DNA of 64,000 nt from Neodiprion pinetum (taxonomy: Eukaryota; Arthropoda; Insecta; Hymenoptera; Diprionidae). Made by a program: the position numbers and the translations under genes. The stretch is taken from positions 13,833,042-13,897,041 of the forward strand of contig NC_060238.1 of the NCBI RefSeq assembly GCF_021155775.2, in the 5' to 3' direction. This document shows, piece by piece, positions 33,685 through 45,511 of the stretch (positions are counted from its first letter, which is position 1; each line of letters opens with the position of its first letter). The notes under the pieces were generated by a model. It was not told the DNA's origin and did not search any database. It worked only from the letters and a program-made list of their open reading frames with translations.

Positions 33685-36600
33685 GGGGAGAGTGGGGTCC
33701 CATGTGACACGTTTTTCTTATCTAGAATTTCACTCTGTTTATCTACTTAACTGAACATATCTCAGTATCCATTGTATGATATAGATATTCGAGTATATAA
33801 ATTAAAGTCAATAAACAAATTAATGTTGCTGTAACAATAAAACATTACCGAATTTCAAGAGAGTGTAAATGGCACAAACTGCCTCATATGTGGGGCACCT
33901 TGTTCCATGATGTGTGGTAGAATGTGACATATACTGTGAAACGTGGGGCACTGTGTGCCATGTAGGAAAAACAGGCACATACCTAATCCATTGAGTTTCA
34001 CTAATTGTTTATTGTATTTTTGAGTACCCGTTGGACAGCGCTGGATAGCTCTGATATATATTTCATTTGAAATGATAGAAATAATACAACCTTTTTCAAT
34101 ATACGAACCTACTGCGTAGCAGTTCTACAGACATTTTTTTTATTCACTTAGTACAACTATACCTATTATATTTTCCATTAAAACTTAACACACATTGCAC
34201 ACCTCTGAGCATCTTACATATTATACGCGAAATAGTGTACAAGTACAGTATTTTGGAGTACAGTAACCGAAACCAGCATGTGGTAAATCAAAACTTAACA
34301 TATTATTATCACTTATGATTATTCTTGAACTTCAAATTATTAGCTTGTTAGAGATAGTTAAAGTAAAACTTAATACGAATAAATACACATTCACTTTCGA
34401 TTTGACCTTAAACCTATTCAGGTAAAGATTTTTCATTCTTATTGCAACTTCAAACTTATTACTATGATGAATGATTTTAATTACTTCAGTCTGAAACGTA
34501 CTCAGGTACAGAATAACAAACAGGCTCAAGTGTTTGTTTATCACATCAAAAAAGAGGTGCCTTATTTTCAGCATTCCTTTGTGTCTCGGGGCGGTCTCTT
34601 TTTTTACCAACTTTTGGTTCTTCGCCTATGCTCGGTAAAGATTCCTTCTTCACTCCTTTGGCTTTTCAATTCTTTAGCGGGAATTTATTTGACAAAATTA
34701 TCATATAACTTGAGTTTTGTGCATACTCTCTCTTGGCTTGGCTTATTCTGCAGCTTCTTTTCTAATATCAATTCTTTTTTAAACTTTTTAGCTTTCATTT
34801 CATTACATAGAGTATCTGTTACAGGGGTATCAGTTAGTATCGCGCTACTCTTATGTTTTCTGTTGATTCCTTTCCGAGGTTCAGCCTTTGGAAATGGTTT
34901 TATATCTTGCGGCAATATAGTTGTTTTTTTACATTCAATCTTTGACTTAGTTCTGGCTTCAAGTTTAATTTTCAGTGAATCTTGTGGAACCTAAGTAGAT
35001 TCACAGGTAATAACTGATAACTTAGCATCTGCTATAACTGGAATGTCGAGAACAATCGGCTCAATACGATTTTCAAGAGCTGTTACGATATCAAATACCA
35101 ATGGAGCAACGAGCGACAGCGACACGTGATGAGCGGGATCAGTTTTATTCCCATCACTTGCTGAGCTTGCAGGTACTACATCAACTGCATCAAAAACAAA
35201 TGGATCATCAATATCAAAACTAGTACTCGAATCCATGAATTCATTAACATTATTATTATTCACATCATTCTTATTAACATTACTTGAAGTATCATTGATA
35301 TTTCAATCTATGCTTAGGGCCTGATTCGTTTCAATGGTAGGAGCAGGTCGATCGGTGACATACGAGCACAGGTATTCATCGTCATGAAATAGATCGCGAT
35401 TCAACGGCCAAATACCTGTCGATTCGAATCCCTTCGTTACGTTTCGAACAGTACATGCCTTTGGATAGGCGATACCAAAAAGTTTCGCAATCTGATAAAT
35501 AGATCTAGATTTTCCTGGGTTGGTTATCATCCATTCATTGCAGGCTGTGTTGAAAGAATTTTTCAATGACTTGTAAATCGTACGATCTAGAGATTGAAGC
35601 TTGTTCGAAGTATGTGGTGGTAGGGTCAACAGGATAATTTCATTGTCCTTACAAAAATTCAAACTACTTATCATGATGAGCGAATCATGGTTATTAAGAA
35701 TCAGCACGACTTTGCGGTCTGCGGATGCTTGAGCATGTATTTGAAAATGTTTCAAGATATCGATAAATACTTTACCGTTCATCCGACCACTTTGATTCGC
35801 AGCTCCTTCAGAACTTGGTGGAGCACCATGAAGCATATGGGATTGGAAATTTTTGATTGGAAATATTAAGAATGGAAGAATTAAATTTCCATTCGCAGCA
35901 ATAAAACAACATGCTGTGACCGGATGTCATTTGATCAAACTGCTTCTCACCCTTCTGTGCAATTACATTCGATGAATTGTGAACTGTTGTTAATGCAATA
36001 TCGCCTAGGCTGTAAATGGAAGCAGTTGACGACTTCCCAGCTGCTTGTACGCTGCTTCTAGATTATCATAGAACAGGTTAACTGTATTTCTATTGAAACT
36101 ACTTGACCGAGTTAGACTGGTCCCTTCTGGTTTTCTGACGGATAGATCTGGATTTCTTTTCATGAAATTGAAAATCCAATCTACACCCGCTGATTTGTGC
36201 GATGCCATGACTCTGGACAATTTAAATTATTATCAATAGCTAATTGATATGCTAAGGCCACGACTTGTTTACGAGGTAAGCCATGATGCATATTCGATGC
36301 GGTGAGTAAATAGTTTCTCAACTCTAGCTCAATAGCTTCTAAGAAAACAATTCTGGTCCGGAAATTTGGAGCAAAATTCATGCCCTGTCGTGCATCTGTT
36401 GGAAGCGTCTTGTATTTAGTAAAGTATCACTGTAGAGTCGTTCTGTTGATTTCTAATGCTGCTGCAGCGGAACGGACGCTCCAGTCGTTGTCGATAACTT
36501 TTCGAACAGCAGCCTCCATCGTAGCAGCGTCGAAGACTTTTCGGTCAAATTTCTTTTTTCTATTCTGGATCGTGTCTGCTTGGATTTAGATTTATGTCAT

Positions 36601-37056
36601 TCAACTCGAATACGTGAGAAATAAAATCACATTTATACACTACCATAGGATTGGCACAACGAGCCCCATAAAATTTTGTCACAATGTACCTCTCTGCATG
36701 TTGATAATGTTTTGATTATTATTTGACAGAAAAACCATTTTCAGGTCAATTTACTCTTACTCCCACTTACCTTTATGTATGGCTAATAATACATAAGGAG
36801 ATTCTCACAAGAACTCCACGGCAATGGATAAGAAGACAGATTATAAAAGGCACAAAAGCCAGCTTTCGGTAGGCCTGAATCTATGTTGTTGATTTTCTAC
36901 ATGATGTCAACTTTTCACTGTATGGAAATTGGATGGAATTGACAGATTTTAGACAACGAATAATAGGTTAATAGTACAAAATTCTGCCACTAGAGGCAAA
37001 CGAGATATGGGTAGTGGAACAGGGTGCCCCGTGTCACAGGGGACCCCACTCTCCCC
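33685..37056 (-). mobile_element. Pogo-superfamily DNA transposon
   Basis: A 3,372-bp element with inverted ends. GGGGAGAGTGGGGTCC at 33685 is repeated inverted at the right end (37056 downward), followed inward by TGTGACACG on both sides. TA follows the right end (37057-37058); the left neighbour is TG, a likely mutated TA. Subterminal copies of GTGGGGCAC occur near 33892 and 33940 and, inverted, near 37024. The interior holds one minus-strand transposase pseudogene (34685-36590). The 1 kb between the left end and the gene is non-coding. Confidence 0.85.
34685..36590 (-). pseudogene. Pogo/CENP-B-like DDE_1 transposase, broken
   Basis: Read 5' to 3' from 36590: a psq-type helix-turn-helix (VIDNDWSVRSAAAALEI), a MNFAPNF box, the CENP-B-type second helix-turn-helix (frame 36381-36181, then 36220-36005 with RNPDLSVRKPEGTSL), then the DDE_1 core (mainly frame 35836-35303, with MLHGAPPSSEGAA, LTLPPHTSNKLQSLDRT and GIWPLNRDLF). 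A C-terminal tail follows (35263-34991 and 34915-34685, with PFPKAEPRKG). Stops and frameshifts separate these parts. In the core the first Asp (normally in a LDETG-type box) reads LGDIA, and the second (normally MDNH) reads LNNH, so only the last Asp (LDRT) remains. It cannot catalyse transposition. A 176-codon plus-strand frame at 34464-34994 is its antisense shadow. Confidence 0.85.
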
Positions 37057-40000
37057 TACAGCATTAATAATTCTAAGTAATATAGATAATTTGAACCATT
37101 TTGATTATATATATTACTTAGGATTATAAATGTCGTATAAGTTTTCGCTTCTGTCGTGTGAACTTATTTTATGGGCTATGTATTATATATATACAACAAA
37201 ATTCTGTCAAATTTATATCTAAACACACGCTTATTATATTAAATTATACTTCAAGAAAAATATTAATCAATCATTGTCAAAAATTACTTTAACAAAGATC
37301 TATTTATCGGCTCGACTCACACCGTATTTTCCTAGACACTGACTATTACTGATGCATCACGCGTTCTGATGTAACGCTCACTTGGGTAAACTCAACTTGA
37401 GCAGCGATGCACTGACTGTCTCTCTCTCGCTTGGTTAAAGTCAACTCGAGCCGAGATTACCCAAATGAGCGGTACGTAGCCCAACGTAACGGTTCTGTCT
37501 CTTCTACTACACAGGAAAAGATGTGCATAGTGCGCCTGAAGAAGTTTTCACTCATAGAAATAAAAATTATTTATCGTATTTTACCTTTTTTGCTTAGATA
37601 AATAGTAGATAGTACATCATGGAGGTGAAGTACGCATTCTTACGCTAAACACTTGTTCGTATTCGAGAGCTGCAGAAGTCGAAGACGAATATTACAAGCA
37701 CGCGAGACAGAAAGGGCTTCTTTCCCTCCATAGTGCACACGATACTTTATGTAACAAAAGTAAAGTTTACAAGTTCTTTTTTATATCAGAGGATAAAAAA
37801 GATCATTTTTCAGTACGAGGACGTAAAAGTGTACTTTTTTTCATACTCCAATACTCGTTTTTGGTACTGTCGTAGAAACAATTACTTTACGGAACGCACG
37901 CAAAAAATGGGTAAGCTATACACGTCGAGATTTTAACGCTGAAAATTCATGTGAGAGTACGGAAAAAATATAAGAAGGAAACTTATGAACATTGCTAATA
38001 CACTTATGACATTAGGGCTCATAAAATTGCCATATACATTACCATGTGTACAGAGAATATTGACATAATGAATTTTTATTCTGCAGTTTGAGTAATAGCT
38101 CTATGAAATAAGGGAAAATTTCAAATACGGTAGAAGAGGAAGTGGTTTAGAATGCCCAATGTCTCCCAGTTTTATCCTACGTATAGTATTTGTTGCCCGA
38201 TTTATTAGAGTCGACGCAAAAATTGCACAATATGCTTCACGACGCAATATGTTAATCCAAGTTTTCGAAAACCACGTTACTGCATGTTAGTGATGGAAAG
38301 ACTAGCGGGTAGATTGAGTATGTTATAGAAAATAGGTTGATGTGTAGGCTAGTATAGCGAACGCTGCGCATGTGTAGAACGTCGTTACAGTGCTGGGTTG
38401 ACAATGAGACATTGGTACGGTACTATAATGCAGCTTAAATACAGTCCTAGTTACTGTCGCCGTTTTCAATCTTGGGACAGCATTGGTACCCAATCCTGAG
38501 GGACAGTACGGTTGACTAATCTTAGGCCACACTGTTAAAAATGCTCATAAATTTGCCACGCATTTACTTTAGAAAGTCCGGCAAAATTGATTTGGTGTTT
38601 AAAGTGAATAATTGAGCATTCTCATTCAATTTGCAATCAATTTTCTCAACTGGGCTTGGCTAGATAGAAGCAAATCGTATGTTAAATTTACCAAATTATT
38701 TTAGTGAATATGTTGTATTCGTAATTGACTCCGCAAAATCCTTATGGACATTGGTTCCTGGTCAAATTGGCTTATTTTTCAATATGTTATGGTACACTTT
38801 CTCCTGACGAAAAGTTCTCGTCGACACAAGTCCAGAAAATCAGTATATTCCGAGTTACAAGCTTTAGAAGAAAGGTGTTCGGATTTTTTGAATTCTATGG
38901 ATTTAGTGCTATTCATGAATTACAAAGCTTTAAGGAGACTTGAAATCAAACAAATAACTCAAAAAACTACAAGGTTGGTTCTTGAAGATAGGCAGGAAGC
39001 TGGTAATCCATAGATATTAAGATACATACACTACACTTTCGAAACCTTTATCTCGGAAACTATTGATTTTTGGAATTTTTGACGATAGAAACTTTTGACT
39101 GGAAGTATATCTACGATAACATACTAAAAATCCAACCAATTCGACCGCGAGCCAATTTCCATAAGCATTTTGCCGGGTCCTTTACCATACATTTACTGTA
39201 CGTTATTTGGAATTTACTAAACATGCTGCTGAATTTACGTGATACATATACGAAAAAATTCGATTACAGTCTGTTGAAATTAAAAATCTATTATGGAAAA
39301 AACAATCAATGCACATCTCTATTAATTTTACTCTGCGATTTTGAATATCTCATTAGCAGATTCGGAAATCACTCATGTGGACTTTAAATACTGTCGTAGT
39401 CTGATTTTGAATTTACCACGACTACATTCTCCGACGGAATAACTCCGACGAATTTTAGTTTCACTTGATAATATATTAAGCACACTGTATTCATAAAATT
39501 TCTCAACAGTTTTTGCAAATTCCGAAATTTTCTTGCAAATCCACTCAACTTGTACAAGTATAAATTTAATACAAAACACTTGAGAGTATCATATATCAGT
39601 AAAGCCCAAAGAATTGCCATGTGAATTTTGGAATGAGTAATTGAATTTTCAATTTATGACAATTACACTATAAATAAAATCACGATATACGACATCGTCG
39701 CTTAGCGTAGGTGGTGGGTCGTATGACTATAGCAGTTCAAATGTTGCAAGCGAACGGGTTTTGGACCCGGGTAGGAAAAAGTAATGCGGTTATTTTTCTA
39801 TCTGATCTAAGATGTGTTTTCAACGATTGCAGTTACTGACAAGTTGGTAAAATGATGTCTGTGCTCACAAAAAGTGACTGGAATCAATTGTCAATCCGCT
39901 ATTAATCTATATACATTTACTATAAAGTTACACAACTTGTATGGTTTAACAAATACAATTCAAAATTCCGGTGTTGAATTTACAGTTCATAAATTGAATA

Positions 40001-40384
40001 GTGATATCCAAGTTTATGATGTTTAGCGCACCCATCATTACTGTGGAAAATGATGGTGTTTTTAACAGTGCTTATGTGGTAATTAAAGCAAGTTCGAACA
40101 CTTCGTGTAAAACTATGGGATATATTTTATTTGTACATCAGACGTGTGCCATGTCCTCAAACGAGTGCGAAGCAGTTGTCAGTATATTCAGTGTTTTTGT
40201 CTAGTTTCTAAACGTTTCACAAAAAACACACTGCACACAAGCACAATTGAAAACACATCAGTGTGATATGAAAAAAGGCTAAGATACGATTTGCTTACTA
40301 AGTCGTTGTCACTCGACTCCTATAAGTCCAGGAAATAGAGGCTGAATATGACCATTCCGCATTATTTTCTTGGAGCAGGCTGAT
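37057..40384. other. No assigned gene; one inverted repeat
   Basis: No coding region recognised. CGCTCACTTGGGTAAACTC (37375-37393) is inverted with two mismatches at 37453-37471, a possible small MITE. Near 37541 GAAGAAGTTTTCACT repeats a motif from about 17026. Confidence 0.45.
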
Positions 40385-42960
40385 TTTTTTGGTGTAGGCA
40401 CAAAAAATTGTGTACATAAACATATATCAACCCATCCTCTGAAATCGCGTGGGAATATTTGAAAATCGATAAAAACTACGATTTTAACGTTTTTTGTGTA
40501 TATCTTTTTTCCTTTCGACTGTACAGAAGAAAAGTTGAATACTTTTTTTTGCCTTTGGGAGATCTATGAAACTAGACGTCATTAGTTAAAAAAACATTGA
40601 TTAGATCAAGAGTTACTGCCAAAAAAACAACTAATTACGTCGATTTAAATGTACAGTAATAAAGTGAATATTTACTACAATGACATCTTCGCGTCATATT
40701 TAATCATTCTTTGCCACTGACAAATAATTCATGGGCAAGCTGGAATCTGTAAGTTGAATAGTTCACGACTCGCATGGCCTGCCTCACAAACAAATTAGCT
40801 AAATACCGGCCTGTACAATACTGACGGTTATACGACGTCACACTGTTTTTTTTTTTTTTTTTTAATGGTAGTTCTTACAGCAACATATAGGAACAAATAA
40901 CCATTTTTAGAAAACCGCAATTTTGCAACAAAGGGAATTTTTTTTAATACGCCATTAGTAGCAAAAACAAACTGCCCGCTGATCAGACTATTTTTGTAAC
41001 ATTTAATTATGAGTACGAAAATAGCATGAAAAAAGCTTCATGCCTGAAAACAAATTCGTTGAGATTCGTTGGCAAACAATGGAGTTACAGGCCGTTAAAG
41101 TTTACGGCCTGATGTTTGCAAATTTAAGCGAGTAGCGGAAAAAAATATGATCACAATTGAAATACGGAGTACTTTCATTGTACAAAATATTGAGTGTTTA
41201 TGAAAAAGGTAAATGAGTTAGAAATGTTTGAAACGTCAGCGGAGCGCTGGTATTTTCACTGGATACCGCCCGGCGGTCAGGACGGCGAGAGCTAACTCGA
41301 CGCGGAAAAAATCGAGATACAGGCGTTTAATTCAACGATGCAACGTTAGTCGTACATTTCTCAGGAACTATTTGTGGTAAATGAGTAATTTTCATTTTTA
41401 AATTTGATATGAACGCATTAATTTTACAGTCACAAATTTACTTCTAGTACTCAGCAGCTACAGCGAAGCAAACTGCTTGAGAGCCAAGCCAGGACTGCCT
41501 CTGTATCTGTACTTTTGAACTCGAGGCCCGACCCCCGATCCTACTCAAAATTCGTATACTTTTTCCTTCGACATCGCTAGCCGACAAAGAAAGTGGCTGC
41601 TACGTTCTTTCCAAACAACTTGGTATTTTGAACTGTAACGCAAACACGCAATAAAGAGAAATAAATTTATTGAATATCGTTTTTTTTTTGTATTTGTAAA
41701 TTCATATACAATTAATGTATCATATGTTAGTTAAGTGTAATTTTTTTATCATAAGTGTGAACGTAACTGGGAACATTGAAAGGTAATTTTTTCCGTTCAT
41801 TCAAGAAATAGATTAAACTCACTTTTAATTACAAAAATTGACCTGGTGAAAGAAAATTATAACTTATATGTATATTTAATTAATGTGCTCGTGACGGCTT
41901 TGCTTTATAAATTTTGCAATTTGGCGTTACGAAATTCGATTCCCATCGTTGAATAATATCTGATTTTTTTAAAAATGACTTATTCATTGCAAACAGATCC
42001 TGAGAAAAGTGCGACTGAAGTCGCGCCGTTGAATCGAACGCCCGTATCGCGATTTTTTCCGCGTCGAGTTAGCTCCCCCCACCCTGTCCGCTGAGCGTTA
42101 TCCACCGAAATACTAGCGCTTCGCTGACTTTTCTCACATTTTTCAACTTACTTACCTTTTTCCCGAACACTCAATACCTAGGACAATGTAAGTACTCCGT
42201 ATTCCAATTATGGTCACATGTTTTTCGCGCTACTCGCTAAAATTGTCGAACTACAAGTCGTTAACTTTAACGGCCTGTGACTCCGTTTACTTCCAACGAA
42301 TCTCAACAATTTTTTTTTGTAATTGAAGCTTTTTTCATGCTCTCATATATTTATGATCAAATGTTACAAAAAATGTTGAATGAAGGGTTAGTTCAATTTT
42401 ATATCTGAGGGTGTCTAAAAAAAAATCTTTTCGTTATAAAATTGCATTATTTTAAATACAATGATGGATTCTGATATGTTATTGTGAAATATACCATTAA
42501 AAGAATGAGCGTAATGTCGGATAACACTCAGAATTGTACAGGCCGATGTTTAGCTAATTTGTTTATAAGGTCATAAGTCGCGAACTGTTCAACTTATAGA
42601 TTTCAGCTTCCACACAAATTATTTTTCTGTGGCAAACAATGCTTAAATCTAACACGTAGACGTTATTGTGATAAATACTTACTGTATTAGTATGTATTTA
42701 AAATTAATTAATTAGTGGTTTCTTGCCAATAACTTTTGATCTCATCAATATTTTTTTACTCGCAATGTCTAGTTTTGTAGACCTTTCAAAGACTGAAAAA
42801 ATGTATTCGACCTTTTCTCTGTACAAACGAAAGGAAAAAAGATATATACGAAAAACGTTAAAATCATAGTTTCGATCTATTTTCAAATATTTCCACGCGA
42901 TTTCAGAGGGCGGGGTGATATATGCTCGTGTAGACCATTTTCGCTTCCCATACCAAAAAA
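40385..42960. mobile_element. Foldback element with about 1-kb inverted arms
   Basis: The left arm (about 40385-41415) and right arm (about 41950-42960) are inverted copies along nearly their full length, diverged by perhaps 20-25 percent with small indels. Matching landmarks include CTCTGAAATCGCGTGG (40438 and inverted near 42909), AACGTTTTTTGTGTATATC (40488; near 42863), GACGCGGAAAAAATCG (41298; near 42068) and TTTCTCAGGA (41357; near 42003). The spacer of about 530 bases has no ORF. Outer ends are near TTTTTTGGTGTAGG and CCATACCAAAAAA. The structure fits a non-autonomous foldback DNA element, or an inverted duplication. Confidence 0.8.
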
Positions 42961-43394
42961 TGCCGCTAAAAAATAGTAAACTTTTTATCAGAGATGTTAC
43001 TTTGTTTCGTAGTATTAGTTACCAATAAATATACAATAAAGTGAATTTTACCGTTCACCACTTGAAAAAAAACAATGTGACCAAATAGAACACGTTTGGT
43101 TTTGGTGGATAATACGTTCACCACGTTATGTTCGCAAAGAATAAAATAATGTGCAGTAAGAAATATCATATTGACTCTTACACTATATCATACTTTACGT
43201 AACATTACAATTAACTGCAATTCGTCGAATACATATTCTCCGGCAAACTCGGCATAACGGAAAAAATTCGAGCTAGGAACGGACGCGTTATATACTAGGC
43301 ATTCACGCTATCTTTCATTATACCTTAACCTATTCTGGGTAGGTATCCAGTGATGCCCATTCTCGGTGTTTGAGTTGTTTATATACAAAGTCAG
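42961..43394. other. No gene seen
   Basis: AT-rich, nothing recognised. Confidence 0.45.
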
Positions 43395-43640
43395 ACAGTC
43401 AATAAAATGTACTGGCTCATTGGCAAAAAATCCAAGCTATCGCTGTATAATAAACTAACCATCTACAAAACGATAATAAAACCAATATGGACATACGGCA
43501 TTCAGCTATGGGGAACAGCCAGTAATTCCAACATCGAAATTCTCCAGAGATTCCAATCTAAAATCCTCAGAACTATCACCAATGCTCCCTGGTACGTGTT
43601 AAACAAAATAATCCACCGAGATCTCAAAACTCAACGTTAG
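43395..43640 (+). pseudogene. Jockey-like LINE reverse transcriptase fragment
   Basis: The frame from MYWLIGKKSKLSLYNKL through IIKPIWTYGIQLWGTAS and ITNAPWYVLNKIIHRDLK is the region just after the polymerase core (thumb and connection) of Jockey-group ORF2 proteins. It ends at a stop after HRDLKTQR, and the expected continuation is not found. No endonuclease or YADD motif remains. This is a short 3'-region relic, unrelated in sequence to the intact LINE at 1942-6871. Confidence 0.8.
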
Positions 43641-44895
43641 CCTAGCATTGGTACAACGTTCCGCTAAGGCATGGTCAACAGCAGCTGCTAGTGCTGTATC
43701 GAAGTAGGTTTTTACAGGTGTGTATCGTATCGTGATCGTGAGTGCGTACAGCTTGTCTGATTGGTCGGCACTATGTGTGCGAGCGCAAGAGGTGCATGGC
43801 TTTGTACGTGTACCGACTCCGACTCCGTACTACGACTAAGTTTGTGTCCCAGTACCAAAAAATAGTCTCTTCTCCTTCATCGACGTTAGCAGTGGCAGTG
43901 CAGTGACGAAACACAAAACGCTAGCATCAAAGTGTCTATCTGACTCCAACTCATTGACAATAATTAGCTATACTTATCGTGAGGCAGTTCGATGACTCAG
44001 CTGCTTCTTGAAAAGTTTATTTGCACTTAGGAAATTTAGCATATTTTACATTTGAATGACATAGTCAAAATTTCGAGGCAATGAATTGGAGCAATCTTTT
44101 TACTTGGAACAGTTCCAAATCTCGCAGCTTAAACAGAGTGAACGCTAAACGTAAATCGTAGAAGAATATTAGACGATAATTTAAAAATTTAGTTTATGTC
44201 ATTTCTTTTATGATTTTTCCTCTGTTATATTTTTTTTTTTTCCTATATCGATTTTCATTATATTTTTTGTTTGTAAAATTACGTGAAGCCAAAAGGCCAG
44301 AATCCAATAGTTTAATTGAAATTTAGCATCAACCAAATTCGTTCTCTTATCTGATGACACAGTTGATCAATTTTCATATAGTTCGAATAGGACAAGTTGT
44401 TACAACTACAGTGAAAGAGATGAATGTGTACAACAACTAGTCATCCGCGTCCGATGATATTTGTTTGTGGATCCCGAGTCTTATGGACAGCCACGGCTAA
44501 CGTCCTGGTCTATAGATAGAAAAACTTGTACTCAACGGCTTAGGAACGACAGGTTAGGTACTCTATTACCCAGTTCTGTGGAGGGATAGAGGAACGCTAA
44601 CTAATCGATCCAAGTCTGCGATCAGTGATGGAATGCAGTTTGGGCGGTGTTAATGCATAAGTCTGTGACAGTGCAGCAATGATAAAATAAGGGTATTTCA
44701 TGTAGGCATAACCTATAACTTTTCTTTCCTATTAAAATAGGTGGTCCTTCCATTTTTCATTAACATAAATTCGTTCAAATCAAGGACACAAACCTCACAC
44801 ACTCCAATGAGGTTGCACAAGCCAGTAGCACTAGCAACACCCCAAACGTTACAATACATGCAAACATACATACATACATACATACATACATCCGA
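43641..44895. other. No gene seen; (CATA)n at 44863-44890
   Basis: No coding sequence recognised. A CATA/TACA microsatellite of about seven units abuts the next MITE. Confidence 0.5.
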
Positions 44896-45511
44896 GGGTG
44901 TTTCCGGAAAAAATAATTTGCGAATCTTTACCGTAACATCCTCTTAAAAGGTTGTTTGGGTATAAAGAAAGTTGCACTGAAAAATGAGCGTTGCATCCCG
45001 TCCACATTTCTCCAATACGTGGTAACTAGCTCGTCCAAAAACATTGACCATCAGTGCAGGAAACTGGCCGTGGTGTAAACCGTCATACCGATATTTGCAA
45101 ATCAAATGATATTTTTAGATAATCTATATTCTGAGCTGCAAACATTAGCGTCACAGCCTAGGCCATGACCAGTCTTCTGTTCTGACGGTCAATGTTTTTG
45201 GATGAGGTAGTCACCAGGTATTAAGAAAGTGGGGACGGGGTAAACCATAACTATCTCTTTCTTGCCGCTGGCTGCTACGCGGAACGCCCGCATTATATTA
45301 TAATTAGCCCGCGAATGTTCCAATACACAATGAGACGGAAACCTGGAAAAAATTGAAAAAAATGTGCAAAAAAAGTGAAAAGCCGAATGAACGCCATCCT
45401 ACATGTAACGTACAACGCTCATGTTTTAAGAGAATCTTTTTTTAAATCCAAACAAACTTTTCAGAGGGTGCTACGGTGAAAATTCGCAAATTATTTTTTC
45501 CTAAAACACCC
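44896..45511. mobile_element. Palindromic MITE, about 616 bp
   Basis: GGGTGTTTCCGGAAAAAATA at 44896 is inverted at the right end (TTTTTTCCTAAAACACCC ending 45511). The arms continue through AATTTGCGAAT, CCGTA and TTGTTTGG for about 70 bases. A second inner pair matches around CCAAAAACATTGACC (45035) and GGTCAATGTTTTTGG (45186). The right half carries about 170 extra bases, so an insertion or deletion has broken the symmetry. Confidence 0.75.

Noticed and set aside
34464..34994. 176-codon plus-strand frame
   Set aside because: It lies antisense to the C-terminal part of the pogo transposase and has no family features.
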